Below, piece after piece: positions 56,695 to 64,000 of a DNA stretch of 64,000 bases. Every line of letters starts with the position of its first letter. The stretch's first letter is position 1. The stretch lies in the NCBI RefSeq assembly GCF_947072515.1, contig NZ_CAMTIG010000008.1, positions 1-64,000 of the forward strand. The letters run 5' to 3'. Under the pieces are notes generated by a model, which worked only from the letters and a program-made list of their open reading frames with translations, did no database searches and was not told the DNA's origin. This DNA comes from an uncultured Clostridium sp. (GTDB lineage: Bacteria > Bacillota > Clostridia > Clostridiales > Clostridiaceae). The position numbers were made by a program, and so were the translations under genes.

Positions 56695-57612
56695 TTAACT
56701 TTTAAGTATTAAAAATACAAAAAGAAAAACATAAGAAATTATTAAAATTGAACCCCAAAACATATTATATTGAAAACGAATAGAACGTTCTTTAATAAAC
56801 CAATTATGAAAAGAGGGTTTACTAGGAACTTTATCAGGTTCAACTAGGTTATAAATATATTTTTCTTTATATTTTGAACTACGTTTACTTTCTAGTTCAG
56901 ATAAAAAATATGAGCGTGGAAGGAGTTTAAGATCATATTTCCCAAAAAGACCTTTCATTAAAACAAAATCAGTGCCTGTAATAGGGTCATGTGGCTGATC
57001 AATTACAACATAATATAACTTATTAAAACGTCTAATAACATGACCTTTAAGAGGAATTAAATCCTTTTGTTTTGGAAATAGATGAAGTGCTGTATTAGAA
57101 TCAACAACTTCATAAATGTGTGGTTGTATTGCATCAGGATGTTTCTCTAAATTAACAGTTCCTAAAAATATTTTTTTAGGAGCAACAAAGGGCAATAAAT
57201 TTATTTCTCCATACAAAACAAAGGGTTCATTAGAAAATCCGTCATAAACTAAATCATGAACAAAGCAAAAAGTACCTTTATAACCTTGAACAAATTTTTT
57301 ATAAAAATCAACAGAGTCCCTAATTATAGACTTAGATTGTTTAGGTTTAATAAAAGGTGGCACAGAATCAGCTTTATCTACAGTTTGAAATAGAAATTTT
57401 TGTGTTGAATTTGGGAAAAATTTTTTATCATTAATATCTAAAAATATATTTTTAGGTAAAATGAATAGATTATTTTCATTATAAAAATCTCTATATAAAA
57501 CCATCTTTTTTTGTGAGTTAGCAACGTCAGAAGTAATACGAAGAACTAGGTAAAAATATCCATCAGGATCTCTAACAATTTTTCCTTTTAAATCTTCAAA
57601 ATTTTGTGGCAT
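56695..57612 (-). CDS. Membrane-anchored protein with three DUF1653-like repeats
   Basis: 305 residues. Three related segments: about 5-80 (FEDLKGKIVRDPDGYFYLVL), 105-172 (FVQGYKGTFCFVHDLV) and 187-265 (LKGHVIRRFNKLYYVVI). Each has the pattern KG-x(5-7)-G/F-x-Y/F-V, then a VLY/VLM core and a K/R-x-FL-containing end. The C-terminal helix (FWGSILIISYVFLFVFLIL) anchors it. Likely co-transcribed with the smaller paralogue 11 nt downstream. A candidate TATAAT lies about 25 nt upstream. The pair interrupts the tail operon in the opposite direction, like a phage moron. Confidence 0.72.
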   Translation of the reverse strand: MPQNFEDLKGKIVRDPDGYFYLVLRITSDVANSQKKMVLYRDFYNENNLFILPKNIFLDINDKKFFPNSTQKFLFQTVDKADSVPPFIKPKQSKSIIRDSVDFYKKFVQGYKGTFCFVHDLVYDGFSNEPFVLYGEINLLPFVAPKKIFLGTVNLEKHPDAIQPHIYEVVDSNTALHLFPKQKDLIPLKGHVIRRFNKLYYVVIDQPHDPITGTDFVLMKGLFGKYDLKLLPRSYFLSELESKRSSKYKEKYIYNLVEPDKVPSKPSFHNWFIKERSIRFQYNMFWGSILIISYVFLFVFLILKS

Positions 57613-57800
57613 AAATTCAACTCCATTCAGTATAGAATATTATAGTAAGCATATAAAGTATAAAAATAGAAAAATATTCTTATAAATCATAAACTTTCCT
57701 TTGAGTATATAGTGGATATATGTATTGTGGGTTAAGAGAGTGTAAATAAAAATATAAAATTAAAATGCCGTAGAATGCAAAAAGAGATGAGTTAGTAGTT
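57613..57800 (-). promoter_or_regulatory. Promoter side of the inverted cassette
   Basis: On the minus strand, TATAAT occurs in the sequence CTTACTATAATATTC at about 57645, upstream of the 305-residue protein gene, with GGAG just before its ATG. The rest is AT-rich with no gene. Confidence 0.5.
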
Positions 57801-57953
57801 AAATAGAGTAAACAAAGAATGAAAAATTCATGGTATTCTAATATCATCATAAAAGGTTAAGCAATATAGAAAGAGAGAATTTGAAGAAATCAAGTTCTTT
57901 TTTTATACCTTTTATAGAAATAATGAAAGTTTTAGGAGGAATTAATATGAAGA
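57801..57953 (+). promoter_or_regulatory. Late promoter region, copy B, with early terminator
   Basis: Second copy of the late region: GTAAACA, 19 bp, TATTCT (57834-57839), the same 27-bp block (57834-57860), and AGAATTTGA (57876-57884) with TCAAGTTCT (57890-57898) plus a T-run. The stem is kept through a G.U pair although the sequence changed, a sign of selection on structure. The copied part includes the ribosome site and ATG, now opening a four-codon frame (MKKL, 57947-57961). Confidence 0.7.
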
Positions 57954-58024
57954 AATTGTAGATAGAAAAAGATGATAGCAATGAAAAAAGTTTATAGAAA
58001 ATTAAATGGAAGGAGGTAATTTAA
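57954..58024 (+). other. Short remnant between copy B and tape measure gene
   Basis: About 70 bp with several stop codons in all frames. It follows the vestigial ATG and ends in AGGAGGT, the tape measure ribosome site. It may be scar sequence from the cassette insertion or duplication. Confidence 0.5.
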
Positions 58025-59845
58025 ATGGATATGAATGAAGAGGTAGATGAGATTCTTACAGAGGAAACTGAAGAACTAAATGAAGAAGAAACTATAATGA
58101 CAGCGTATGATAATACATTGCAAAATTTATATAATCAATATCAAAGGATAAATAAAATAGCTACACAAACAATTGCTGAATTTAATACAATAGAAGCAAT
58201 TTTTACGAAGAGTATAGCATTATTGCAAGAAAATATTAGTGAATATAGTAAATTTGATTTAGGTTTAAAAAAGACTACTACAGAAGAAAATACTTTAAAT
58301 AAAGAATTAATACAAAGAGAGAAGTTATTAAAAGTTTTAAATACATTGACTAAGAACTTATATTCAAATGAAACAAAGTACAATGAAAGTCTTCTTAAAA
58401 GAGAAAATATATTAAAAGAATTAAATAATCTTTTAAAGACTATGAATGTAGAAGAAATGAATTTAAATAAAGAATTTAAAGAAAGTGAAGTTATATTAAA
58501 TAAATTAAATGAACTTTCAAAAGTTTTAAGTAATAATTTTAAAGCAGTTGCTCAAAGTGTAGCTAAAATTTCAACTATATTTCCTATACTTAGTAAAGAA
58601 ACAATGGGGTTAGGTTCTGATATACAGAAGTTAAATAAATTATTAGAAAATCAACAAAAAAATATAGAAACTGTTGGTGAAGCTTTTTCGGAAATGAATG
58701 ATAAAATAAATTCAAATAAAATAAATGATTATTCAAAGGCAGTAAAAAAAGCTAATAAAAATTCAAGTGAATTATTTGAAAATATTCAAAAAAATGCATC
58801 TAAAACATCAGAGTCTATGAAGGCAAATATTGAAAGATGGATAAATGATATTGTAACAGCAATAAAGGCAATAACTGGAGTTATAACGATTATTAAAACA
58901 CTTAAAGATGTAATGAACTTTTTCACTAAGAATGATGTAGATGATAATACTGAACTTAAAAATTCAATAAAAGAATTAACACAAGCTATACAAGAATCAA
59001 ATCAGAAAACAAGAGATGAAATTGAAAAGACGCAAGAAGCTAAGAATGAAGAAACTGAAGATGTTGATTCAGATAATCAAAAACAAGAACATTCAGGAAA
59101 TAATTTGGAAAATGAATTTGAAAATGATAATGCGGAAGAGCAAAATGAGGAAAGCACAACTGGTGGAGTTATAAATTCTGTAGACAATAATATAGAACAG
59201 GATTCAGAAACAGTAGGAGAAGACATAAGCACAGCAGCTAATGAGGGTGAGGAATCAGAAGAAACACTTGAGACAGTTACTGAAACAAGTGCAACAGGTA
59301 TAGAAGTAGCAGATGAAGCTGTTGAAGTTTCAACAGATGCCATGGAAGGGCCTTTTGGACTTGTAAGTTTGGCAATACAAGAAATGATAGAACATTTTGC
59401 AGCTTTAGAAAACTTGGTCAATGATGCTAAAGGAGCATTAGAAGATGCAGGGAAAGAGATAGAAAATGTATTTCATGACTTTATAGCATTACCAGAAAAG
59501 CATGGAGCTAGTGAAAAAAATATACATCATATGATGGTATCAGAATTTGCAGTTACACCATTAGATCATAAGGTTACAAGTGTACCAATAGTTGCAAATG
59601 AAGGCTTCATGTCAGATTTTTCTTTTAATATGCCAGAATTAAATAACTTTGATTTTGAAGGTGTTACTGATGCATTAGTTGAAAAAATGATGACTGCTAT
59701 AGATAAAGTATCTGAAAGACCTATAGTTACAAAAGTTCAAATGAATAATAAGACTATTGTTGAAGCTACTCATAAACAATTTAACAATCTAAATGGACAA
59801 GAAGCAGAATTAGAAGCAAGAATGAGAGGTGTATTAGTTGGATAA
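58025..59845 (+). CDS. Tape measure protein
   Basis: 606 residues, mostly alpha-helical coiled coil in the first half (LKKTTTEENTLNKELIQREK), one hydrophobic segment at about 275-300 (DIVTAIKAITGVITIIKTL), an acidic Asn/Glu/Asp-rich stretch at about 330-430, and a C-terminal part typical of clostridial phage tape measures. The length of this protein fixes tail length at about 0.15 nm per residue, so a tail near 90 nm is predicted. It follows late promoter B and overlaps the next gene by 8 bp. Identification rests on position, size and architecture. Confidence 0.78.
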   Translation: MDMNEEVDEILTEETEELNEEETIMTAYDNTLQNLYNQYQRINKIATQTIAEFNTIEAIFTKSIALLQENISEYSKFDLGLKKTTTEENTLNKELIQREKLLKVLNTLTKNLYSNETKYNESLLKRENILKELNNLLKTMNVEEMNLNKEFKESEVILNKLNELSKVLSNNFKAVAQSVAKISTIFPILSKETMGLGSDIQKLNKLLENQQKNIETVGEAFSEMNDKINSNKINDYSKAVKKANKNSSELFENIQKNASKTSESMKANIERWINDIVTAIKAITGVITIIKTLKDVMNFFTKNDVDDNTELKNSIKELTQAIQESNQKTRDEIEKTQEAKNEETEDVDSDNQKQEHSGNNLENEFENDNAEEQNEESTTGGVINSVDNNIEQDSETVGEDISTAANEGEESEETLETVTETSATGIEVADEAVEVSTDAMEGPFGLVSLAIQEMIEHFAALENLVNDAKGALEDAGKEIENVFHDFIALPEKHGASEKNIHHMMVSEFAVTPLDHKVTSVPIVANEGFMSDFSFNMPELNNFDFEGVTDALVEKMMTAIDKVSERPIVTKVQMNNKTIVEATHKQFNNLNGQEAELEARMRGVLVG

Positions 59846-60521
59846 TTATATAATTTTTAATAATCAAAATTCAATGACAGAAGGATTTAGAATTGAATCA
59901 TATAATTTAGGAGCACCTACACCTAAGGTTGTTGTGGAGAATGTACCGTATATGAATGGTGGGTATAATTTTTCCATGCTAAATGGAAAGCAATATTATA
60001 ATAGTAGAACTATACAAATTACATTTAGTTTTGGACGCTTTGTTAAGTTCAGTAGAGAGATGAATATCAAGAGTATTTATCAAAAATATTTTGAGTTTAA
60101 AAACTTCTTATTATCTAGTGGAAAGAGAGAACTTGATATATCAGGTCTATTAAATTTTGAGGGGAAGTTAAAGGCTGTATGTACTAATGTTTCTGGATTA
60201 GCACAAGGAAGTGAAGGTGGTAGCTTTGTTGCTACATTTACATGTGATCCACTTATTTATATCGGAGAATATGGAGAACAACCATGGAATACATTTAGCT
60301 TCGTTGATGGAATATCAGAGTTTAGTGAGTTAAATATAAATGGAAGCATGACAATTCCAATTTATAATCCAGGACAACCAGCAAGTTGTACAATAACTAC
60401 AACTGGAACAGTAGAGTTAGAAAATTTACAAAATAATTTTATGATTCAAACAGGAATAACAAATTTAGAAGTTACAGGAATGGGAACTATAACAATAAAC
60501 TTTAAGAAAGAGGTGATTTAA
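59838..60521 (+). CDS. Distal tail protein (Dit)
   Basis: 227 residues of the siphovirus tail-family type: IIFNNQNSMTEGFRIESYNL at the N-terminus, QITFSFGRFVKFSREMNIKS, a KNFLLSSGKRELDISG stretch and EGKLKAVCTNV. The C-terminal galectin-like domain carries PLIYIGEYG. Dit forms the hub joining the tube to the tip and receptor-binding parts. Its start overlaps the tape measure gene and its stop touches the next ATG. Confidence 0.83.
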   Translation: MDNYIIFNNQNSMTEGFRIESYNLGAPTPKVVVENVPYMNGGYNFSMLNGKQYYNSRTIQITFSFGRFVKFSREMNIKSIYQKYFEFKNFLLSSGKRELDISGLLNFEGKLKAVCTNVSGLAQGSEGGSFVATFTCDPLIYIGEYGEQPWNTFSFVDGISEFSELNINGSMTIPIYNPGQPASCTITTTGTVELENLQNNFMIQTGITNLEVTGMGTITINFKKEVI

Positions 60522-61723
60522 TGGCTAATATACAAAATCAAATAGATGAAATTTCAACTGCCTTTTATGGTAGTCAAGTAAGAGGAGCCATTGTAGAAGG
60601 ACTTGAATCAATTAATGATGAGGTTAATGAATTATATACAAACTTAAATGATCTAATGGTTAAAGCAAATACAGCATTAACTAATGCGAATAATTTAAAA
60701 AATGAAGTAGGAGAAGCAAGTGAGGGATTTCAACAAGCACAGGCTGAATATATAAATTTAAAAAATCAAATAGAAGTGATACTTCAAAAGTTGGAAAAAG
60801 AAAAAACAGCTTTAATGTTAAATCATACAATAATGAACAATAGTTTTTTAAATGATTTTGATAAAGCAGTAGAACCAGGATATTACTCATATGCAGCAAC
60901 AGAAGGAACTAAAAATATACCTCCAAATTGTGGATATGGAGTTTTAGAAGTAATTTTAGGGGTAACAGCTAATGATCAAACTGAATATAATCCAAATGAT
61001 AATAATTGGATTTGGCAAATAGTTTATGATACATCAGGAATAATAGCATATAGAAATGCTGAAAATCAAAGTGGATGGCAACAATGGAATACACTTGCAA
61101 CAACTTCCAATGAAACATTTGAAAATTGTACGCTTAACACACCAACAATATCTAATGCTAGCTTAGATGGAAGTGTAACGCTTATTGGAGGAACAGGAAT
61201 ACAAGGTGGAGCAATTACGAATACTACATTATCTGGAACTATAACGAATATTGCTCAAATTAATGGTGGAACTTATGATAATCCAAGATTTATTGGGGCA
61301 AGTATAGAAAATCAAGGAACTTTTAATGGGGGAACATATTCAAATCCTACTATAGAAGCATTTGGTAATAATATTATTCAATATAATAAATTGCCTTACT
61401 CAGTAATTATTTCACCAGGAATAACAGCTACTGGAGCAGTTGAATTCTTTTTAATTAATGCTCCACAGTTAGGTGGAGAGAATATTACTGGAAGTATTGG
61501 AATAGTAACAGTAACGACAACTTTAGATGAATGGTATACTTGGCCTAAAGATAATAATATAGTGGTTGATATAACTGGTATTCCGAATGCTACGGCAAGA
61601 ACAATAAGTCCATTTAATAATCTTAATATAGGTATAGATGGAGGACAACTTTATATGTCGGGAGTTGGAACAGCATTGAATAATGGACAAACATATACAA
61701 ATCAAGCGTTATTATGGCAATAG
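60521..61723 (+). CDS. Baseplate/receptor-binding protein with pyocin-knob-like domain
   Basis: 400 residues. The N-terminus IDEISTAFYGSQVRGAIVEG resembles baseplate upper proteins, followed by a coiled coil (about 35-95), a pyocin-knob-like domain (about 110-185: AVEPGYYSYAATEGTKNIPP, GWQQWNTLATT), then Gly/Thr/Asn-rich repeats suggesting a beta-helix, and a C-terminal globular end. Likely binds a cell-surface polymer and sets target range. It sits between Dit and the tail-tip gene, whereas such proteins usually follow the tip gene. Stop and start overlap Dit by one base. Confidence 0.78.
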   Translation: MANIQNQIDEISTAFYGSQVRGAIVEGLESINDEVNELYTNLNDLMVKANTALTNANNLKNEVGEASEGFQQAQAEYINLKNQIEVILQKLEKEKTALMLNHTIMNNSFLNDFDKAVEPGYYSYAATEGTKNIPPNCGYGVLEVILGVTANDQTEYNPNDNNWIWQIVYDTSGIIAYRNAENQSGWQQWNTLATTSNETFENCTLNTPTISNASLDGSVTLIGGTGIQGGAITNTTLSGTITNIAQINGGTYDNPRFIGASIENQGTFNGGTYSNPTIEAFGNNIIQYNKLPYSVIISPGITATGAVEFFLINAPQLGGENITGSIGIVTVTTTLDEWYTWPKDNNIVVDITGIPNATARTISPFNNLNIGIDGGQLYMSGVGTALNNGQTYTNQALLWQ

Positions 61724-61736
61724 AGAGGAGAAAAGA

Positions 61737-62201
61737 ATGGATAATATGAGAAAAGAAGAATATGGAGATTTTAATTTATTATTGATTTTTAATAAAAAAT
61801 TAGAAGTGATAGAGTTAGTTAACTTTTCTAATAGATGTTTAAAAGATAATATTTTTAATAAAGATTTATTTTATGTGGAATTAGAAGAAGCATTGTTCTT
61901 TGAGATTAAGAAATTACTTTTAACTAATACATTAAGACTAACAAAAGATCCTATTAAAGAAAAAATAACAATAAAGGATATAGAGAAAACACCACTACCA
62001 CCAAAACCACCAACACCAGAAGAAGCCATGAATAATGGACTTTTAGCTGTAACTATGGGGGTTGGAGAACTTAATATGAAAATTCATGCTATTTCAGATG
62101 GTATGTTAAATCAAGTTGAAGAAAGATCAGAATTAAAGAAACAAATAGAAGCACTAAATGGTGCAGTATTAATGTTAACAATGAAATTAGGAGGAAAATA
62201 A
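61737..62201 (+). CDS. Tail-associated protein of unknown function
   Basis: 154 residues. A globular N-terminal part (DFNLLLIFNKKLEVIELVNF) leads to a proline linker (TPLPPKPPTPEE) and a C-terminal helical, Met-rich segment. Likely a structural or regulatory accessory of the tail tip. ATG 61737 follows GAGAGGAG; an upstream start inside the previous gene is unlikely. No family recognised. Confidence 0.65.
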   Translation: MDNMRKEEYGDFNLLLIFNKKLEVIELVNFSNRCLKDNIFNKDLFYVELEEALFFEIKKLLLTNTLRLTKDPIKEKITIKDIEKTPLPPKPPTPEEAMNNGLLAVTMGVGELNMKIHAISDGMLNQVEERSELKKQIEALNGAVLMLTMKLGGK

Positions 62202-62203
62202 TT

Positions 62204-62383
62204 ATGGAAAGTATAGTATTAGAAATGTATCAAGCAGGGAATTGGAGTTTAGCACAGGTAAGGGAGCTAGTTCCAACAGTAATAACAGCAACACAGTTTC
62301 AACAAATAACAGGACAATCTTATATAGAAAAAACTCCAATGCATTCATCTACTCAACCAGTAAATAACATGTTCGTAGATTAA
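62204..62383 (+). CDS. XkdX-like small phage protein
   Basis: 59 residues. LEMYQAGNWSLAQVRELV followed by VITATQFQQITGQSY matches the XkdX pattern (a Y-x-x-G-x-W/Y start and I-T-x-x-x-[FY]-x-x-I-T-G end). XkdX proteins are encoded near tail fibre genes of PBSX and many prophages; their role is unknown. ATG after AGGAGG; the last base is shared with the next start (TAATG). Confidence 0.7.
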   Translation: MESIVLEMYQAGNWSLAQVRELVPTVITATQFQQITGQSYIEKTPMHSSTQPVNNMFVD

Positions 62384-64000
62384 TGCTTTTTTTAATTAAT
62401 GTAAAGGATCGTGGCACTATTGATAATTACAATAGTGCTACTATTGATTATAAAGAAAATTCAGCTTCTATTTTAACTTTTACAATATTGAAAAATAGTT
62501 CTTTTTTTAATGATTTAAATAAATATATAGATAAAATAGAAGTTATAAATTTTAATAATGAAATAATATTTACTGGAAGAGTATTAGATATTCAAAAATC
62601 TATGAATGAGCAAGGAGAGTTTATAAATACAGTTACTTGTGAATCAGTTCTTAATTATTTAGTTGATGTAACAGTTCCAGTTTGGAATTTATATGGAGGT
62701 ACAGTTCCTAAAAAAGCTCCTGTAGGAGCAGAAGGAAATATCACCGTAAAGGATTTACTAAATAAGGTACTAAATGAATATAATTCAGGAGCTATATTTC
62801 CGATAAAGTTAGGAAATGTAACTGTGGATGGAAATGTAACTTTAAAAACTAATAGACAAACTTGTTTAGAAGTTATTATGAATAGTCTTGTTGAAGTGTT
62901 TGGTGGGATTGTTCAAATTAGGAATGAAAATGGAGTGTACTATTTAGATTATTTAGAAGCACCACCTATATCAGAAGAAATTATAGCTTTTGATATAGGA
63001 GTAAATATACAAAGTATCACAATTCAAGATAAATTAAATAATCTATGTACTAGATTAATAGCCGTAGGAAAAACACAGTCTATGCAAGCAATTGCAATAA
63101 ATGAGGATTTAAGAAAGATTTACGGCGTTATAGACAAAGTTGTACAATTTGATAATGTAACTAATATAGATGAACTACAAGAAAAAGCGGATTTGGAAAT
63201 AAAAAGTATAAATAATTATGTATTAAATGCAAATATAGGGGCGTTAGATTTAAGTTATATAAATAATGACTTTAATAGTTTAGAGTTATATAAAAGTGTT
63301 CAGGTTACTTGTGAGGAACTTGGATATAATAAGCTTCATTATGTGGTTTCTATAACATTAAATTTATTGCAGCCTTTTTTAAGTACTTTTAGTTTAAACA
63401 CAAATAAAGTAACACAAATAGATCAAATAACTCAGTTAATACAGCAAAATAATGTAACAAATCGTGAGATGACAGAAATTCATGGGACTTTGGAAGAAAA
63501 AACATCAAATGTAGAATTTACAGCTTATCAAGAGCAAATAGAAAAAGAACTTAGTAATACTGTGGCTAACGAAAATATATTAGAGCTTGAAGAGGCTATT
63601 CAAAGAGAATTAAATGGTAAAGTTTCAAATACTGAGTTTATAGAATATAAAGAAGAAATAGCAACAGATTTATCTAATAAAACGTCAAATTTAAAATTTG
63701 GATTATATCAAGAAGAAGTAAATAAAGAATTAGATGCTAAAGTTTCAATTACGGATGCTAGAGGCTATAAAGAAAATATAGCATCACAAATAGAAGGAAA
63801 AGTATCAAACTCAGAATTTGGATTATATCAAGAAAAAATTCAAGGAGAGTTAAATGAGAGAGTAACTTCTGTAGAACTTGAAGAAGTGAGGGAAGAAGCT
63901 TTAAGTAATGGAAAAAACAAATCTATAGTTTGTGGCGGAGTTATAACAAATTTGAAAAGTGGAGATACAGAAACTATAACATTACCTGATATTTTTAAAA
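62383..64000 (+). CDS. Tail-tip protein with endopeptidase-type N-domain (Tal), partial
   Basis: At least 539 residues, cut by the window end. The N-terminal 340 residues resemble the prophage tail endopeptidase family (INVKDRGTIDNYNSATIDYK, IVQIRNENGVYYLDYLEAPP, LNNLCTRLIAVGK). From residue 373 come seven 20-residue repeats (e.g. KVSNTEFIEYKEEIATDLSN), then the start of a new domain (NKSIVCGGVITNLKSGDTET). Tal proteins close the tail tip and often carry cell-wall hydrolase or binding parts. The start overlaps the XkdX-like stop. Function of the missing C-terminus is unknown. Confidence 0.78.
   Translation, partial: MLFLINVKDRGTIDNYNSATIDYKENSASILTFTILKNSSFFNDLNKYIDKIEVINFNNEIIFTGRVLDIQKSMNEQGEFINTVTCESVLNYLVDVTVPVWNLYGGTVPKKAPVGAEGNITVKDLLNKVLNEYNSGAIFPIKLGNVTVDGNVTLKTNRQTCLEVIMNSLVEVFGGIVQIRNENGVYYLDYLEAPPISEEIIAFDIGVNIQSITIQDKLNNLCTRLIAVGKTQSMQAIAINEDLRKIYGVIDKVVQFDNVTNIDELQEKADLEIKSINNYVLNANIGALDLSYINNDFNSLELYKSVQVTCEELGYNKLHYVVSITLNLLQPFLSTFSLNTNKVTQIDQITQLIQQNNVTNREMTEIHGTLEEKTSNVEFTAYQEQIEKELSNTVANENILELEEAIQRELNGKVSNTEFIEYKEEIATDLSNKTSNLKFGLYQEEVNKELDAKVSITDARGYKENIASQIEGKVSNSEFGLYQEKIQGELNERVTSVELEEVREEALSNGKNKSIVCGGVITNLKSGDTETITLPDIFK
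63499..63912 (+). repeat. Seven tandem 20-residue repeats in the tail-tip protein
   Basis: Residues 373-510 are units of 20 residues, 60 bp each, beginning K-[VT]-S-N-x-E-F and ending E-L. The first six fill 63499-63858 exactly and the seventh is degenerate. Fixed length and no gaps suggest a rod with repeating geometry. Confidence 0.85.

Larger units (their letters stand above)
52724..64000. mobile_element. Phage-tail-only locus (F-type tailocin candidate or decayed prophage)
   Basis: Lysogeny-type control genes (ImmA-like protease, repressor, Cro, late regulator) lead directly to tail genes (major tail protein, gpG/gpGT, tape measure, Dit, adsorption protein, XkdX-like, tail-tip protein). 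No integrase, terminase, portal, protease, capsid or connector is present on the left, and no sheath gene, so the particle would be a flexible tail. The locus runs past the window end, where holin and lysin are expected. Intact reading frames and a kept frameshift site argue for selection. Confidence 0.75.

Noticed and set aside
54799-57953. The 150-bp repeats as attachment sites or IS ends
   Set aside because: They contain promoter, terminator and ribosome site elements, are direct repeats about 3 kb apart inside the locus, and no integrase or transposase is present.

Overview
The window is AT-rich DNA from a low-GC, anaerobic Firmicute, most likely Clostridium sensu stricto. This is inferred from A/T-ending codon use, AGGAGG-type ribosome sites, the dnaX/ybaB and recR/DUF2508/bofA genes, a flavodiiron protein, an acyl-CoA dehydrogenase-EtfA-rubredoxin fusion and a GH112 phosphorylase. 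No rRNA, tRNA, CRISPR array, transposase or integrase was recognised.

Layout. 0-3.5 kb: an Mg2+ P-type ATPase (mgtA) followed by a 28-residue membrane peptide. 3.5-11.4 kb: the urease operon ureABCEFGD and two tandem ammonium channels. 11.4-13.1 kb: folA and thyA, with thyA interrupted by a 390-nt group I intron resembling that of phage T4 td. 13.2-16.1 kb: a possible heme membrane protein, dnaX and ybaB. 16.4-21.1 kb: an acyl-CoA dehydrogenase-EtfA-rubredoxin fusion, a flavodiiron protein and a CoA-transferase. 21.2-24.2 kb: small membrane proteins and an ABC-2 exporter. 24.2-33.1 kb: an AraC regulator and a galacto-N-biose/lacto-N-biose uptake and phosphorolysis locus. 33.2-43.1 kb: TetR/MFS, an orphan c-di-GMP-I riboswitch RNA, VanZ-like, GNAT, an FtsX-like ABC pair with a frameshift, GH20 hexosaminidase, and an MFS/MarR operon with three operators. 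43.3-45.4 kb: recR, DUF2508, bofA and a cyclase. 45.5-52.7 kb: a secreted protein, a permease-ATPase-permease ABC set preceded by phased TTAAG boxes, a Cys-rich miniprotein and the K+ transporter kup.

52.7-64.0 kb (running off the window): a phage-tail-only locus. It has an ImmA-type protease, repressor, Cro-like protein and late regulator. These are followed directly by major tail protein, gpG/gpGT chaperones with a canonical -1 slippery site, tape measure, distal tail protein, a knob-type adsorption protein, an XkdX-like protein and the tail-tip protein. No integrase, terminase, portal, capsid or sheath gene is seen, so it looks like a non-contractile (F-type, monocin-like) tailocin or a decayed prophage. 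The tail operon is split by an inverted two-gene cassette for membrane-anchored proteins with DUF1653-like repeats. The late promoter region, with a terminator hairpin just downstream of it, occurs once before each half.

How the parts fit. Urease would make ammonia that the Amt channels can move. The GH112 operon and the GH20 enzyme suggest use of mucin or milk-type glycans. The acyl-CoA dehydrogenase fusion and flavodiiron protein could carry electrons from acyl-CoA to O2 or NO. In the tail locus, repressor and Cro share a cluster of AAATATGCAAC-type sites, and the late regulator probably acts on the duplicated late promoter.
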